Positions 52,655 through 61,555 of a DNA stretch of 64,000 nt are shown piece by piece; the first letter of the stretch is position 1, and every line of letters begins with the position of its first letter. The notes beneath the pieces were generated by a model. It was not told the DNA's origin and ran no database searches. It saw nothing but the letters and a program-made list of their open reading frames with translations. This DNA comes from Novosphingobium sp. (lineage in GTDB: Bacteria; Pseudomonadota; Alphaproteobacteria; Sphingomonadales; Sphingomonadaceae). The stretch is taken from contig JAGHZR010000013.1 in the NCBI GenBank assembly GCA_017745295.1, forward strand, positions 96,351 through 160,350, in the 5' to 3' direction. A program made the position numbers and the translations under genes.

Positions 52655-54391
52655 ATGAAACAAGCCTTGCTGGCAGGTATCGCCTGCCTTGCCCTCAGCC
52701 TCGGTGCGCAGACCGCGCAGGCAAAAGCCGCGCCCCAGCCCAGCCCGCTGGCCGTCGCACTGGGCAAGCCGACCACCCCGTGGAAAGCCTACGTCAACCG
52801 CACGATCGAGGCGTGGATGGTGCAGGACCCCGCTTTCGCGATCTACCAGGGCGCCCACCAGTTCGACGGCAGGCTGCCCGACTGGAGCCCCGCTGGTCTC
52901 AAGGCGCGCGGCGCGTTCCTGAAGAAGGTGATCGCCGACGCAAACGCTTTCACCAACCTCACCGCCGAGGACACGTTCGAGCGCGACTATCTGGTGCAGG
53001 TCGCCAGGGGCCAGCTGTTCTGGCTGGAAGACGCTGACAAGCCGCACAACAACCCCGGCTACTACATAGAGAACGGCCTCGATCCGAACGTCTACGTCAG
53101 CCGCGCCTATGCCGACAAGCCGACGCGCATGAAGGCGATGATCGCCTTCTTCAAGGCCGTGCCGAACGCCGCCGCGCAGATTCGCGGCAACCTGAAAACG
53201 TCGATGCCCGCCAGCTTCATCAAGCTCGGCACCGCAGGCTTCTCGGGCTTCGCGGAATACTATCGGGGCGACGCCCGCGCCGCTTTCGCCGACGTGCAGG
53301 ACGCCAAGCTCCAGGCCGAGTTCAAGGCCAGCTCGGAAAACGCGGCCAAGGCCATGCAGGATCTCTCGGACTGGCTCGCCAAGGCCACGCCGACGCAGGA
53401 CTTCGCCATGGGCGAGGATCGCTTCTCGCGCATGCTCGCCGCAACCGAGGCGGTCGATGCGCCGCTCAGCGAGCTCGAAACCGTGGGCCGCGCCGATCTC
53501 AAGCGTAACCAGGACCTGCTAAAGGCCGCCTGCGCCGAATATGCACCGGGCAAGGACATCCAGGGCTGCTTCGACAAGATGCGCGCCGACAAGCCGGAAG
53601 GCGGCCCCGTCGCCGCCGCGCGTCTCCAGATCCCGGAACTGACCGCTTTCGTGCGTAAGCAAGATATCGCCACGATCCCCGGCACCGAACAGGCGCTGGT
53701 CGAGGAAAGCCCGCCCTACAACCGCCAGAACTCGGCCTATATCGATCCCGCCGGACCGCTGGAGAAGGGCATTCCCTCGGTCTACTACATCTCGCCGCCC
53801 GACCCTTCGTGGTCGCAGCAGATGCAGCAGGACTATATCCCCGGCAAGAACGACCTGCTGTTCACTTCGGTACATGAAGTGATGCCGGGCCACTTCCTGC
53901 AATTCCTCCACTCGAACCGCTCGCCTTCGTGGATCGGGCGCCTCTTCGTCGGCTATGCCTTTGCCGAAGGCTGGGCGCACTATGCCGAAGAAATGATGTG
54001 GGACGCGGGCCTCGGAAGCGGCGATGCGGGGGTTCATGTCGGCCAGCTTTCCAACGCACTGCTGCGCAACTGCCGCTATCTCTCGGCGATCGGCCTTCAC
54101 GCGCGCGGGATGACGCAGGAGCAGTCCAAGCGGATGTTCATGGACGAGTGCTACCAGGACGAAGGCACCGCCGAGCAGCAGGCCGCGCGCGGCACTTACG
54201 ATCCGGCCTATCTCAACTACACGCTGGGCAAGCTGATGATCCGCAAGCTGCGCGACGACTGGACTGCCTCTCGCGGCGGGCGCGCGGCGTGGAAGCCGTT
54301 CCACGACCAGTTCCTGAGCCACGGCGGCCCGCCGATCCCGCTCGTGAGGCAGACGATGATGCAGGAAGAGGCACCCCACGCGATTTTCTGA
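52655..54391 (+). CDS. Secreted DUF885 family metallopeptidase
   Basis: 578 aa. A signal peptide (MKQALLAGIACLALSLGAQTAQA) is followed by the DUF885 domain. The zinc motif is SVHEVMPGHFLQF (HExxxxH type as in this family), with the downstream Glu in FAEGWAHYAEEMMW. The C-terminal CRYLSAIGLHARGMTQEQS and YTLGKLMIRKLRDDW are also family features. It is likely a periplasmic peptidase of unknown specificity. A three-hairpin element starts 6 bp after its stop. Confidence 0.92.
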   Translation: MKQALLAGIACLALSLGAQTAQAKAAPQPSPLAVALGKPTTPWKAYVNRTIEAWMVQDPAFAIYQGAHQFDGRLPDWSPAGLKARGAFLKKVIADANAFTNLTAEDTFERDYLVQVARGQLFWLEDADKPHNNPGYYIENGLDPNVYVSRAYADKPTRMKAMIAFFKAVPNAAAQIRGNLKTSMPASFIKLGTAGFSGFAEYYRGDARAAFADVQDAKLQAEFKASSENAAKAMQDLSDWLAKATPTQDFAMGEDRFSRMLAATEAVDAPLSELETVGRADLKRNQDLLKAACAEYAPGKDIQGCFDKMRADKPEGGPVAAARLQIPELTAFVRKQDIATIPGTEQALVEESPPYNRQNSAYIDPAGPLEKGIPSVYYISPPDPSWSQQMQQDYIPGKNDLLFTSVHEVMPGHFLQFLHSNRSPSWIGRLFVGYAFAEGWAHYAEEMMWDAGLGSGDAGVHVGQLSNALLRNCRYLSAIGLHARGMTQEQSKRMFMDECYQDEGTAEQQAARGTYDPAYLNYTLGKLMIRKLRDDWTASRGGRAAWKPFHDQFLSHGGPPIPLVRQTMMQEEAPHAIF

Positions 54392-54397
54392 AAGTCT

Positions 54398-54540
54398 GTT
54401 TAAAAATCCGCTGCAGGCGGATTTTGGCGGTACCGGCCCACGCCCCCACCCGACCTCCCCTAGGATACTATCGTTGGGAGGTCGGGTGGGGGCTAGGGCC
54501 GGTACCGCGACAAAAATGCCCTCATGGGCATTTTTCAAAC
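54398..54540. repeat. Three-hairpin palindromic element, copy 4
   Basis: 143 bp. Left hairpin AAAATCCGC/GCGGATTTT. The central palindrome GCGGTACCGGCCCACGCCCC... and its complement surround an ATACTATCGTT loop. Right hairpin AAAAATGCCC/GGGCATTTTT. Ends are GTTT and CAAAC. It lacks the 3'-arm bulge and so groups with copy 3. Confidence 0.9.
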
Positions 54541-54575
54541 AAATCGTGTGCGGATATTTCACAAAAGCAACTGGA

Positions 54576-54615
54576 CCGGCGCCCCTCCCTCGCGGTAAGG
54601 GCGCCGGACTTGTTT
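54576..54615 (+). terminator. Terminator-like hairpin upstream of tRNA-Thr
   Basis: CCGGCGCCC (54576-54584) pairs with GGGCGCCGG (54599-54607), then ACTTGTTTC. A second hairpin, GCGCATCG/CGATGCGC (54617-54640), follows and ends 3 bp before the tRNA. Confidence 0.55.
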
Positions 54616-54643
54616 CGCGCATCGCAATGTTTCGATGCGCTGG

Positions 54644-54719
<76 letters not shown>

Positions 54720-54741
54720 CTTCCCGATATCGCCTGAACGT

Positions 54742-55686
54742 TCAGAACGGGACCACTTCCAAGGCGGAAATCTCCTCGAAGTAGCGCGCGAGGCAGCCTG
54801 CTGCGGCTTCCGTCAGTTCGATGAAGGCGCGGCGGCGGTCGGTTTCGTCGCAGACGCGCCGGAACAGGTCGGCCTCGACGAGCGCGCCGATCCAGCGCAG
54901 TGCCGTCGTCGGCGGGACGCCCGAAGCGATGCAGAGCGACGTGACCGATACCTGCTTGCCCTCCACCCGCGCCGCCGCGAGGTCGAGAAGCATGTCCCAC
55001 GCGGGATCGGCGAAGAAATCGCCTTCGATGAAGCGCGAACGCAACTGGCGCTGGCGGATCATCCGGCGGATCAGCCGCGCCTCGGGCAGAGTGGTGGCAG
55101 CGGCCAGCGGGACGGCTCTGGCAGGTGGCGACGGGGTGGACGGCTTCGCATCCGACGGGGCCAGCCGGTCGATATGGCCCGCGATCTGGCCGACCTGCTC
55201 GGTCAGGCGCAGCAGCATCAGGCGGTCCGTTTCGGATAGTTCGCGCAGGCGCGCGATCGGAAAACCCGCAAGCACCTGTCCGAGCGCGATCACCCGCTCG
55301 GCGCGGTTCGGATCGACCAGCAACAGCGGCGCCGACATGTCCATGCAGGCGAAGATGTCGTCCAGCCCCTCCACCGAGGTCGAGACGATGAGCCGGGTGC
55401 CTCGCTGCGATGCCCGCAAGTCCAGCCCGGCGAGCGCCGCCATCGTCTCGGCATCGACGATCGGGCAATCGAGCAGGACGACATCGGCCAATGCCCTGCC
55501 ATTCGCTTGCAGGAGATCGCCGAGCGGTCCGGCCTGTGCGACCTCCAGCCCGGCACCCGCCGCGTCCTCGCCCATCGTGGCCCGCACGTGCGCCCGATCC
55601 GCGAAAATCGCCAGCGAGACTGCTCCGCCGCCGCTCGCATCCTGCGGCATACCATAGGAAAAATCGGCAACTTCCGAGTGCTGCAT
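54742..55686 (-). CDS. MarR-type winged-helix regulator with a receiver-like N-terminal domain
   Basis: 314 aa. The C-terminal part (about residues 205-300) is a winged helix: DPAWDMLLDLAAARVEGKQVSVTSLCIASGVPPTTALRWIGALVEADLFRR (quoted in part), with a wing at CDETDRRRAFIELTEAA. The N-terminal 130 residues resemble a degenerate receiver fold (ADVVLLDCPIVDAETMAAL, RLIVSTSVEGLDDIF), without a clear phospho-acceptor pocket. A proline-rich linker joins them. It sits between tRNA-Thr and hemH on the minus strand. Target genes are unknown. Confidence 0.75.
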   Translation of the reverse strand: MQHSEVADFSYGMPQDASGGGAVSLAIFADRAHVRATMGEDAAGAGLEVAQAGPLGDLLQANGRALADVVLLDCPIVDAETMAALAGLDLRASQRGTRLIVSTSVEGLDDIFACMDMSAPLLLVDPNRAERVIALGQVLAGFPIARLRELSETDRLMLLRLTEQVGQIAGHIDRLAPSDAKPSTPSPPARAVPLAAATTLPEARLIRRMIRQRQLRSRFIEGDFFADPAWDMLLDLAAARVEGKQVSVTSLCIASGVPPTTALRWIGALVEADLFRRVCDETDRRRAFIELTEAAAGCLARYFEEISALEVVPF

Positions 55687-55770
55687 GATCGTTCGCCCCC
55701 GCTACGATAGCCGCCTTCAGGGGTAGGTCGGCGCCCGCGGGAGTCAACGGATGCTAAGGTTAAATCCTTG

Positions 55771-56778
55771 TTACCATCCGGCAAGCTCCCGCGTCACAAG
55801 CGCTTGCAGCATGGCCATTCCCGCGGCTCCGTCGTTCAGGCAGGCGAGCACGGCGAGGCGCTCTCCGCCCGCTTCAGCGAAGACTTCCGCCCCGCGAATC
55901 GCGAGTTCCTCCAGCGTCTCCACGCAGTCCGCGGAGAAGCCTGGCGCCGCCACCGCCATAAGTTTCGTTCCGGATTTCGCTTCGCGGGCCAGAATGTCCT
56001 CGGTGGAAGGCTCCAGCCACTTGGCCCGGCCGAAGCGCGACTGGAAGCTGGTCTCGATCCTGAGGTCCGGACGGCGCTGCGCGAGCCGCTCGGTCAGCAG
56101 GCGCGAGGTTTCCAGGCAATGCCGGTAATAAGGGTCTCCAAGGTCCGCCGTGCGCTGCGGCATGCCGTGATAGGACAGCAGCAACACTTCGGGCACGAAA
56201 TCCAGCGCCTCGATCTGGCGCAAGAGATCGGTCTCCAGCGCGTCGATAAAGGCGGGGTCGTCGTAGTAGGGCGGCAGGGTGCGGATCGCGGGCTGCGCGC
56301 GCATCGCCTCCAGCGCATCGCCCAGCTTGTCCATGACCGAGGCGGTCGTCGCGCCCGAATAGTGCGGATAGAGCGGCGCGATCAGGATCCGGTCGCACCC
56401 GGCATCCTTCATCGCCTGGAGCCGCGAGGGGATCGAGGGATTGCCGTAGCGCATGGCCCAATCGACCTTTGCGCGCGCGCCCAGCAGCTCCTGCAAGCCC
56501 GCCGCCTGCGCTCTCGTGATCGCAGCGAGCGGCGAACCCTCATTGGTCCAGACCTGCCCGTAGGCATGGGCGGACTTGGCCGGGCGGGTGCGCAGGATCA
56601 CGCCGTGGAGGATCGGTTTCCAGGCGATCGCCGGGATTTCGACCACGCGCGGGTCGGACAGGAACTCCGCAAGATAACGCCGCACCGCCGGGGCCGTGGG
56701 CGCGTCGGGCGTGCCGAGATTGACGAGCAGGACGCCGATCCCGCCGGTTTTGGCGGACGGCTGTTCACGGACGGGCAT
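55771..56778 (-). CDS. hemH: Ferrochelatase
   Basis: 335 aa. It inserts iron into protoporphyrin IX as the last step of heme synthesis. Blocks: GVLLVNLGTPDAP, RRYLAEFLSDPRVVEIP, LYPHYSGATTASVMD, the catalytic His in LLLSYHGMPQRT (around residue 202) and the conserved Glu in APGFSADCVETLEELA. The ATG overlaps the stop of the upstream gene (TAATG), so it is translationally coupled to the molybdenum-hydroxylase-like gene. Confidence 0.97.
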   Translation of the reverse strand: MPVREQPSAKTGGIGVLLVNLGTPDAPTAPAVRRYLAEFLSDPRVVEIPAIAWKPILHGVILRTRPAKSAHAYGQVWTNEGSPLAAITRAQAAGLQELLGARAKVDWAMRYGNPSIPSRLQAMKDAGCDRILIAPLYPHYSGATTASVMDKLGDALEAMRAQPAIRTLPPYYDDPAFIDALETDLLRQIEALDFVPEVLLLSYHGMPQRTADLGDPYYRHCLETSRLLTERLAQRRPDLRIETSFQSRFGRAKWLEPSTEDILAREAKSGTKLMAVAAPGFSADCVETLEELAIRGAEVFAEAGGERLAVLACLNDGAAGMAMLQALVTRELAGW

Positions 56779-59036
56779 TACATATCCTCAGCAAAGAGCG
56801 GCAAACGCCGGAAACGCAGTCCGGTTGCCGAATAGAGCGCATTGGCGACGGCAGGCGCAACGACGGCGGTGCCGAGTTCCCCCGGATCGGCAGGGTCGGC
56901 AGTGCTTTCGATGAAATCGACCTCGATCTCCGGGCAGTCGGCCAAGGTCGGCAGGGCTAGATCGGGCAGCCGCTCGCCGTCCGGCCTGCCGCCCGCGTAG
57001 TTCGGGCTGCATCCCAGTGCGAGGCCGAGGCCGAAGACCAGACCGCCCTCGATCTGCTGGCGGGCGATATCGAAGTTCACGATGCGGCCGATGTCGGCGA
57101 CGGCGCTCAGCTTGTCCACCCGCACGCCGTTCTCGTCGCGGCGGGCGCTGGCGACGACGGCGATGCGGCCCTCGCCGATGACATGGCAGGCGATGCCCTG
57201 CCCGCTGTTGTCGCCGCCCCCGCCCCACTGCGCGAGGCTCGCGGCGCGCTGGAGGCATTCGGCGAGGCGCGGGTCGTGGCCGAGCATCGCCATGCGGAAG
57301 GACAGCGGCTCGCGGCTGGCCTGATGGGCAAGTTCGTCCACGAAGCTCTCGGTGAAGAAAGCGGTGTAGCCATGGGCATTGCCGCGCATCCGTCCGGTCG
57401 GCAGGCCGATCGCGGCAGGGATGTGATCGACGGCGAGGTTGGCCACGGCATAGGCGGGGGTCGCGCCCTCCACCGCCATCGGATCGGCGGTCCCGGCCAC
57501 GGCGTCGAGCGCGTCGAACGGGGCATCGCCCGCGAACAGGCGGCGGCCGAACTCGCGCGCGGTGGCAGGCGCGGCGATGCGGGCGCGCCAGCTTGTCGGC
57601 CTGCCCTCGGCGTCGGGGCGGGCGGCCATCACGGCAACGGCGGGCGCGCGGGGGAAGGTCGCGAAATGCTCCTGCCGCCGCGAATAGGTGAGCTGCACCG
57701 GACGCCCTGCTTCCTTCGCAAGGACAGCCACCTGCGCGGCATGGGCGCATTCCAGCCGCCGGTCGAAACTGCCGCCGATCGGCATCGGATAGAGCACGAC
57801 ATCGGCTGCGCGCATTCCCAGCGCCTCGGCCGCCGACGCGCGGGCGACCTCGGGCGCTTGGGTGCCGATCCAGAGTTCGAGGCGACCGTTCTCCAGCCGC
57901 GCGGTGGCACTGGCAGTCTCGATCGTCGCATGGACCGCCGGGGCGACTTCGTAGCGGATCTGGAGCGGCAGCGCGCCTTCGAGAGCGCCTGCATCGCCAG
58001 TGAGGTGGATGCGGGTGGGCGTGCCATGCGCCATGGCCTCGTCCAGCGCGCCGTCGATCTCGCCGCTGTCGCTGCCCCGCGCGACGCGGAAGCCCGGCGC
58101 GGCACGGGTGAGCGCGGTTTCCGCCGTCCACCAGTCCTGCGCCAGCGCCGCCACCCAGTCCGGTCCCTGCACGAAGCGCACAAAGCCGCGCAGGCCCTTG
58201 GCGGCGTTCTCGTCGAAGCCGGAGACCGTGGCTTTGCCGATCGGCGCATGACGGATCGCGGCGCGCAGCATGTCGGGCAGGCGCACGTCGCCCGCGAAAG
58301 TCCACGATCCGTCCGCTTTCGACGGCAGATCGAGGCGCGGATAGCGCAAGGGCGCGCCGGGCGGGAATTCACCCGGCTTCTCGGCCATCGGTTCCGGGCG
58401 CAGCGGCGGCGGATCGGGCGGCGAGAACGCAGCCGCCTCCGCCGCGAGCGGGCCGAAGTTCAACCGCTTTTCGTCGTGGATGACAAGACCGCCCAAGACC
58501 TCGCACTCCTCCGGCGCCACCTTCCAGCGCGCCGCGGCGGCCTGGACCAGCAGCGCGCGGGCCGAGGCGGCAGCGGCGCGGGCCGGTCCCTCGTAGGCGG
58601 CCAGCGCAGTGCCGTCGGCGGTGACGTTGAAGCGGTGATCCTCGGCCCAGCGCCGCGCGATCATGCCGTCCGGCGCCTCGGCAAGGCCCGGCATGACCGG
58701 CATCCACAGCGGCGCCCACTTCGCGGCCAGCACGGCATTGGCGTAGAGCGCGCTGACCGGCGCCGGTTCGACCGCCACCTGCCGCCAATCCGCGCCGAGT
58801 TCGTGGGCGACGATCTGCGGCAGCAGCGTCGTCACCCCCTGCCCTATCTCGACTTGCGGCACGGCGACGCTGACCACGCCGTCCGCCGCGATCTTGATCC
58901 AGGCACCGAAGGCATATTCGTCGCGGCCGGGTTCGAGCGGCAGCGGAAAGCGGCGCGGACGCAGCAGGTATCCCACCGCCAGCCCGCCGCCCGCCAATGC
59001 GCCGACAAGGACCCCCCGGCGCGACAAAGCCATCAA
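56778..59036 (-). CDS. Molybdopterin cytosine dinucleotide-type dehydrogenase large subunit (isoquinoline 1-oxidoreductase beta-like)
   Basis: 752 aa. Xanthine dehydrogenase superfamily, IorB group. A twin-arginine signal (LSRRGVLVGALAGGGLAVGYLL) sends it to the periplasm. Family blocks are VAVPQVEIGQGVTTLLPQIVAHELGADW, VVLYPMPIGGSFDRR, PTGRMRGNAHGYTAFFTESFVDELAH and the C-terminal active-site Glu region PGELGTAVVAPAVANAL. The normal 2Fe-2S partner (IorA) is not in the window, so an electron acceptor must be elsewhere. It is coupled to mrp upstream (4-bp overlap) and hemH downstream. Confidence 0.88.
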   Translation of the reverse strand: MMALSRRGVLVGALAGGGLAVGYLLRPRRFPLPLEPGRDEYAFGAWIKIAADGVVSVAVPQVEIGQGVTTLLPQIVAHELGADWRQVAVEPAPVSALYANAVLAAKWAPLWMPVMPGLAEAPDGMIARRWAEDHRFNVTADGTALAAYEGPARAAAASARALLVQAAAARWKVAPEECEVLGGLVIHDEKRLNFGPLAAEAAAFSPPDPPPLRPEPMAEKPGEFPPGAPLRYPRLDLPSKADGSWTFAGDVRLPDMLRAAIRHAPIGKATVSGFDENAAKGLRGFVRFVQGPDWVAALAQDWWTAETALTRAAPGFRVARGSDSGEIDGALDEAMAHGTPTRIHLTGDAGALEGALPLQIRYEVAPAVHATIETASATARLENGRLELWIGTQAPEVARASAAEALGMRAADVVLYPMPIGGSFDRRLECAHAAQVAVLAKEAGRPVQLTYSRRQEHFATFPRAPAVAVMAARPDAEGRPTSWRARIAAPATAREFGRRLFAGDAPFDALDAVAGTADPMAVEGATPAYAVANLAVDHIPAAIGLPTGRMRGNAHGYTAFFTESFVDELAHQASREPLSFRMAMLGHDPRLAECLQRAASLAQWGGGGDNSGQGIACHVIGEGRIAVVASARRDENGVRVDKLSAVADIGRIVNFDIARQQIEGGLVFGLGLALGCSPNYAGGRPDGERLPDLALPTLADCPEIEVDFIESTADPADPGELGTAVVAPAVANALYSATGLRFRRLPLFAEDM

Positions 59037-60001
59037 TGCGTGTCCAGCCAGTCCGAAACCTGAGCGGCGAGCGCGGCGAAAGCCTCGGCCTGCGGGCCGT
59101 CCCCGGCGGCGGGCGGCTTGCCCGCATCGCTGTCGCGGCGGATGACGATGTCGAGCGGAATGCGACCAAGGAACGCCTGTCCCATGTCCTTCGCCGCCGC
59201 CTCGGCCCCGCCCGCGCCGAAAGGATCGCTCACTTCGCCGCAGTGCGGGCAGGCATAACCGGCCATGTTCTCGACCACGCCGACCACCGGCACGCCGCTC
59301 TTCTCGAACAGCTCGACCGCGCGGGTGGCATCCATCAGCGCGAGGTCCTGCGGGGTCGAGACGATTACCGCACCTGCGGGCTTGAACTTCTGGAGCATCG
59401 TCAGCTGGACGTCGCCGGTACCGGGCGGCAGGTCCACCACTACGATCTCGGCATTGTCCCAGTGGCCTTCGAGCATCTTGGTGAGCGCGCCCGCCACCAT
59501 CGGCCCGCGCCAGGCAATCGCCTGACCCGGCTCCAGCAGGTTGGCCATCGACAGCACCGGCACGCCGAACGCGCTGGCGACGGGAACGAGGCGGCTCTCG
59601 TGCGCGACCGGGCGCTGCCCCTCGGTGCCGAGCAGACGCGCCTGCGAGGGTCCGTAGATATCCGCATCGACCAGCCCGACCTTGCGCCCCATGCGCGAGA
59701 GCGCCACCGCGAGATTGGCCGCCAGCGTCGACTTGCCGACCCCGCCCTTGCCCGAACCGACCGCGAGGATACGCCGCACCGGCTTTTCGGCCATGACCGC
59801 CACGCGCACGTCGGTGATCCCCGGCTGGCCTTCGAAGGCGCCGGAAACCACTTGCTCCAGCCCGGCGCGGTCCTGCACCGAAAGGCCGGTGGCATCGATC
59901 ACCACGCTTGCCATGCCGTCGCTGAGCCGCAGCGACTGCACCCTTTGGGCCACCTCGACCGGCAGGAGTGCTTTCAGTCGATCGGCATCGGGACTTGTCA
60001 T
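59033..60001 (-). CDS. mrp: Mrp/ApbC-family iron-sulfur carrier ATPase
   Basis: 322 aa. The N-terminal MIP18-like part (about 1-75) precedes a deviant Walker A GSGKGGVGKSTLAANLAVAL (around 82-101). VDADIYGPSQARLLG and DLPPGTGDVQLT follow, and the cluster-binding CPHC motif in NMAGYACPHCGE. It transfers Fe-S clusters to target proteins. Its stop overlaps the start of the molybdenum enzyme gene, and the pair with hemH forms a metal-cofactor operon. A MITE-like element starts 24 bp upstream of its ATG. Confidence 0.96.
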   Translation of the reverse strand: MTSPDADRLKALLPVEVAQRVQSLRLSDGMASVVIDATGLSVQDRAGLEQVVSGAFEGQPGITDVRVAVMAEKPVRRILAVGSGKGGVGKSTLAANLAVALSRMGRKVGLVDADIYGPSQARLLGTEGQRPVAHESRLVPVASAFGVPVLSMANLLEPGQAIAWRGPMVAGALTKMLEGHWDNAEIVVVDLPPGTGDVQLTMLQKFKPAGAVIVSTPQDLALMDATRAVELFEKSGVPVVGVVENMAGYACPHCGEVSDPFGAGGAEAAAKDMGQAFLGRIPLDIVIRRDSDAGKPPAAGDGPQAEAFAALAAQVSDWLDTH

Positions 60002-60024
60002 CGGATCCTTTTCCAGAACTTGTC

Positions 60025-60171
60025 TAGGGCCTGTGGGGAATCAGTCCAAGTGGAGCCGAGAATGGTGGGCTTTCGTGACCCGGAGCGCAGCGTACTTTAG
60101 GTACGTGAGCACCGGAAGCGCGAAAGACCGCCGTTCGCAGGCCCGCATGGGCTGAATCCCCACAGGCCCTA
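60025..60171. mobile_element. MITE-like element with near-perfect terminal inverted repeats
   Basis: 147 bp, no coding capacity. The ends GGGCCTGTGGGGAATCAG and CTGAATCCCCACAGGCCC are inverted repeats with one mismatch, each bordered by TA, as expected of TA-targeting IS630/Tc1-type elements. The interior is a further imperfect palindrome around CGTAC TTTA GGTACG. It occupies the region between mrp and hflK. Confidence 0.65.
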
Positions 60172-60309
60172 TAGGGAGGGGGAATTTGCGGTTCAGGTGG
60201 CGCACTGCGCGAAAAAGGGCAAGAGAGGCACTGTTTTTGTGCGAATAGCGCACCTATAGATGTAGATATGAAAGCAATTGGTGATGCAATCTCGCCCGAA
60301 GGTCTTGCC

Positions 60310-61554
60310 ATGAGCGGGCGCCAAAGCCCCTGGGGCGGCGGCGGAAACTCGGACGGGGGTTCAGGTGGAGAGCCTGACAAGAGTTCCCCCGAGGACGCCG
60401 CAGATACCGGCTCGGAAACGGATGGCGAGAAGGACGAAAGCCCCGATCGCAAACCGGAAGATCGGCCTGCCGACCGCGCTCCTGACCGCAAGGGTCCCCG
60501 CAATCCCTGGCTGCCCAGCGGCGACACGCCGCCGCGCCGTTCGGCCGGTCTCGACGACATCTTCCGTCCGCGCGATCCGCGCCGCCCCAGCGGCGGTGAC
60601 GGAGGCGGCGGTTTCGGCGGCGGCTTTCCCAACATTCCGCGCCGCCCGGACGGCAAGTCGTGGCTGCCGCTCGGCATCGGCGTCGCGGTCGTGGCGGTGC
60701 TCGGCATTTCGATGGTGCACATGCTCGGCCCCAAGGACCAGGGCATCGTCACCCGCCTCGGCGGCTATTCGCGGACCATCGATTCCGGCCTTTCGCTGAC
60801 CCTTCCCTGGCCGATCGAATCCGTCGACGTGACCGACGTGCGCAGCTTCAACGTCTATTCGATCCCCGACGGCGAAGGCGAGAAGCTGATGCTGACGAGC
60901 GACAAGAACCTCGTCGATCTCAGCTATCTGGTGCGCTGGAACATCAAGAACCTGAAGGAATACAGCTACCGCCTCGCCGACCCCGACGAGACGGTGCGCG
61001 AAGTGGCCGAAGCGGCGATGCGCGCCTCGATCGCGCAGATCACGCTGAACGAGGCGCTCTCGGGCGCCGGTCGCGCCGCGGTGGAGCAGGACGTGCGCGA
61101 GCGGACCCAGCGCATTCTCGACCAGTATCACGCCGGGGTCTCGATCCAGGGCGTGGAGATCAAGAAGGCCGACCCGCCGGCCAAGACCCGCGAGGCCTTC
61201 GACCAGGTCAACGTGGCGCAGCAGGAAGCAGACCGCGACCGCTCCAAGGCGCGCGCCTGGGCGCAGCAGACGCTGGCCCGCGCGCAGGGCGCTGCGGCCT
61301 CGTTCGACAAGGTCTACGAACAGTACAAGCTGGCGCCCGAAGTGACGCGCCGCCGCATGTATTATGAAACGATGGAGAGCGTGCTGCGCGACAACGATGT
61401 GGTCGTCAGCGATTCCAGCAACATGACGTCCTACCTGCCCCTGCCCGAAGTGAAGCGCCGCCCGCGCGCCAGCGACGAGACCGTGGTGACGGTGCCCGCC
61501 GGAACCGCTACCGGCACCGCGACCGCCACCCCTGCCGCCAAGGGAGGCCAGTAA
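60310..61554 (+). CDS. hflK: FtsH protease modulator HflK
   Basis: 414 aa from the ATG at 60310 (MSGRQSPWGGGG), which has GAAGG upstream; an ATG at 60268 is possible. A long Gly/Asp/Pro-rich cytoplasmic N-terminus (about 110 residues) precedes one membrane helix (WLPLGIGVAVVAVLGISMV) and a periplasmic SPFH/band 7 domain (GIVTRLGGYSRTIDSGLSLTLPWPIESVDV, DKNLVDLSYLVRWNIKNLKEYSYRL; quoted in part). With HflC it forms a cage around FtsH. It is 1 bp from hflC. About 140 bp between the MITE and this start hold its promoter. Confidence 0.95.
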   Translation: MSGRQSPWGGGGNSDGGSGGEPDKSSPEDAADTGSETDGEKDESPDRKPEDRPADRAPDRKGPRNPWLPSGDTPPRRSAGLDDIFRPRDPRRPSGGDGGGGFGGGFPNIPRRPDGKSWLPLGIGVAVVAVLGISMVHMLGPKDQGIVTRLGGYSRTIDSGLSLTLPWPIESVDVTDVRSFNVYSIPDGEGEKLMLTSDKNLVDLSYLVRWNIKNLKEYSYRLADPDETVREVAEAAMRASIAQITLNEALSGAGRAAVEQDVRERTQRILDQYHAGVSIQGVEIKKADPPAKTREAFDQVNVAQQEADRDRSKARAWAQQTLARAQGAAASFDKVYEQYKLAPEVTRRRMYYETMESVLRDNDVVVSDSSNMTSYLPLPEVKRRPRASDETVVTVPAGTATGTATATPAAKGGQ

Positions 61555-61555
61555 G

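Noticed and set aside
57183..59063. Long frame antisense to the molybdenum hydroxylase gene
   Set aside because: Arg/Gly/His-rich composition without domains; the minus-strand gene has all family blocks and a Tat signal.
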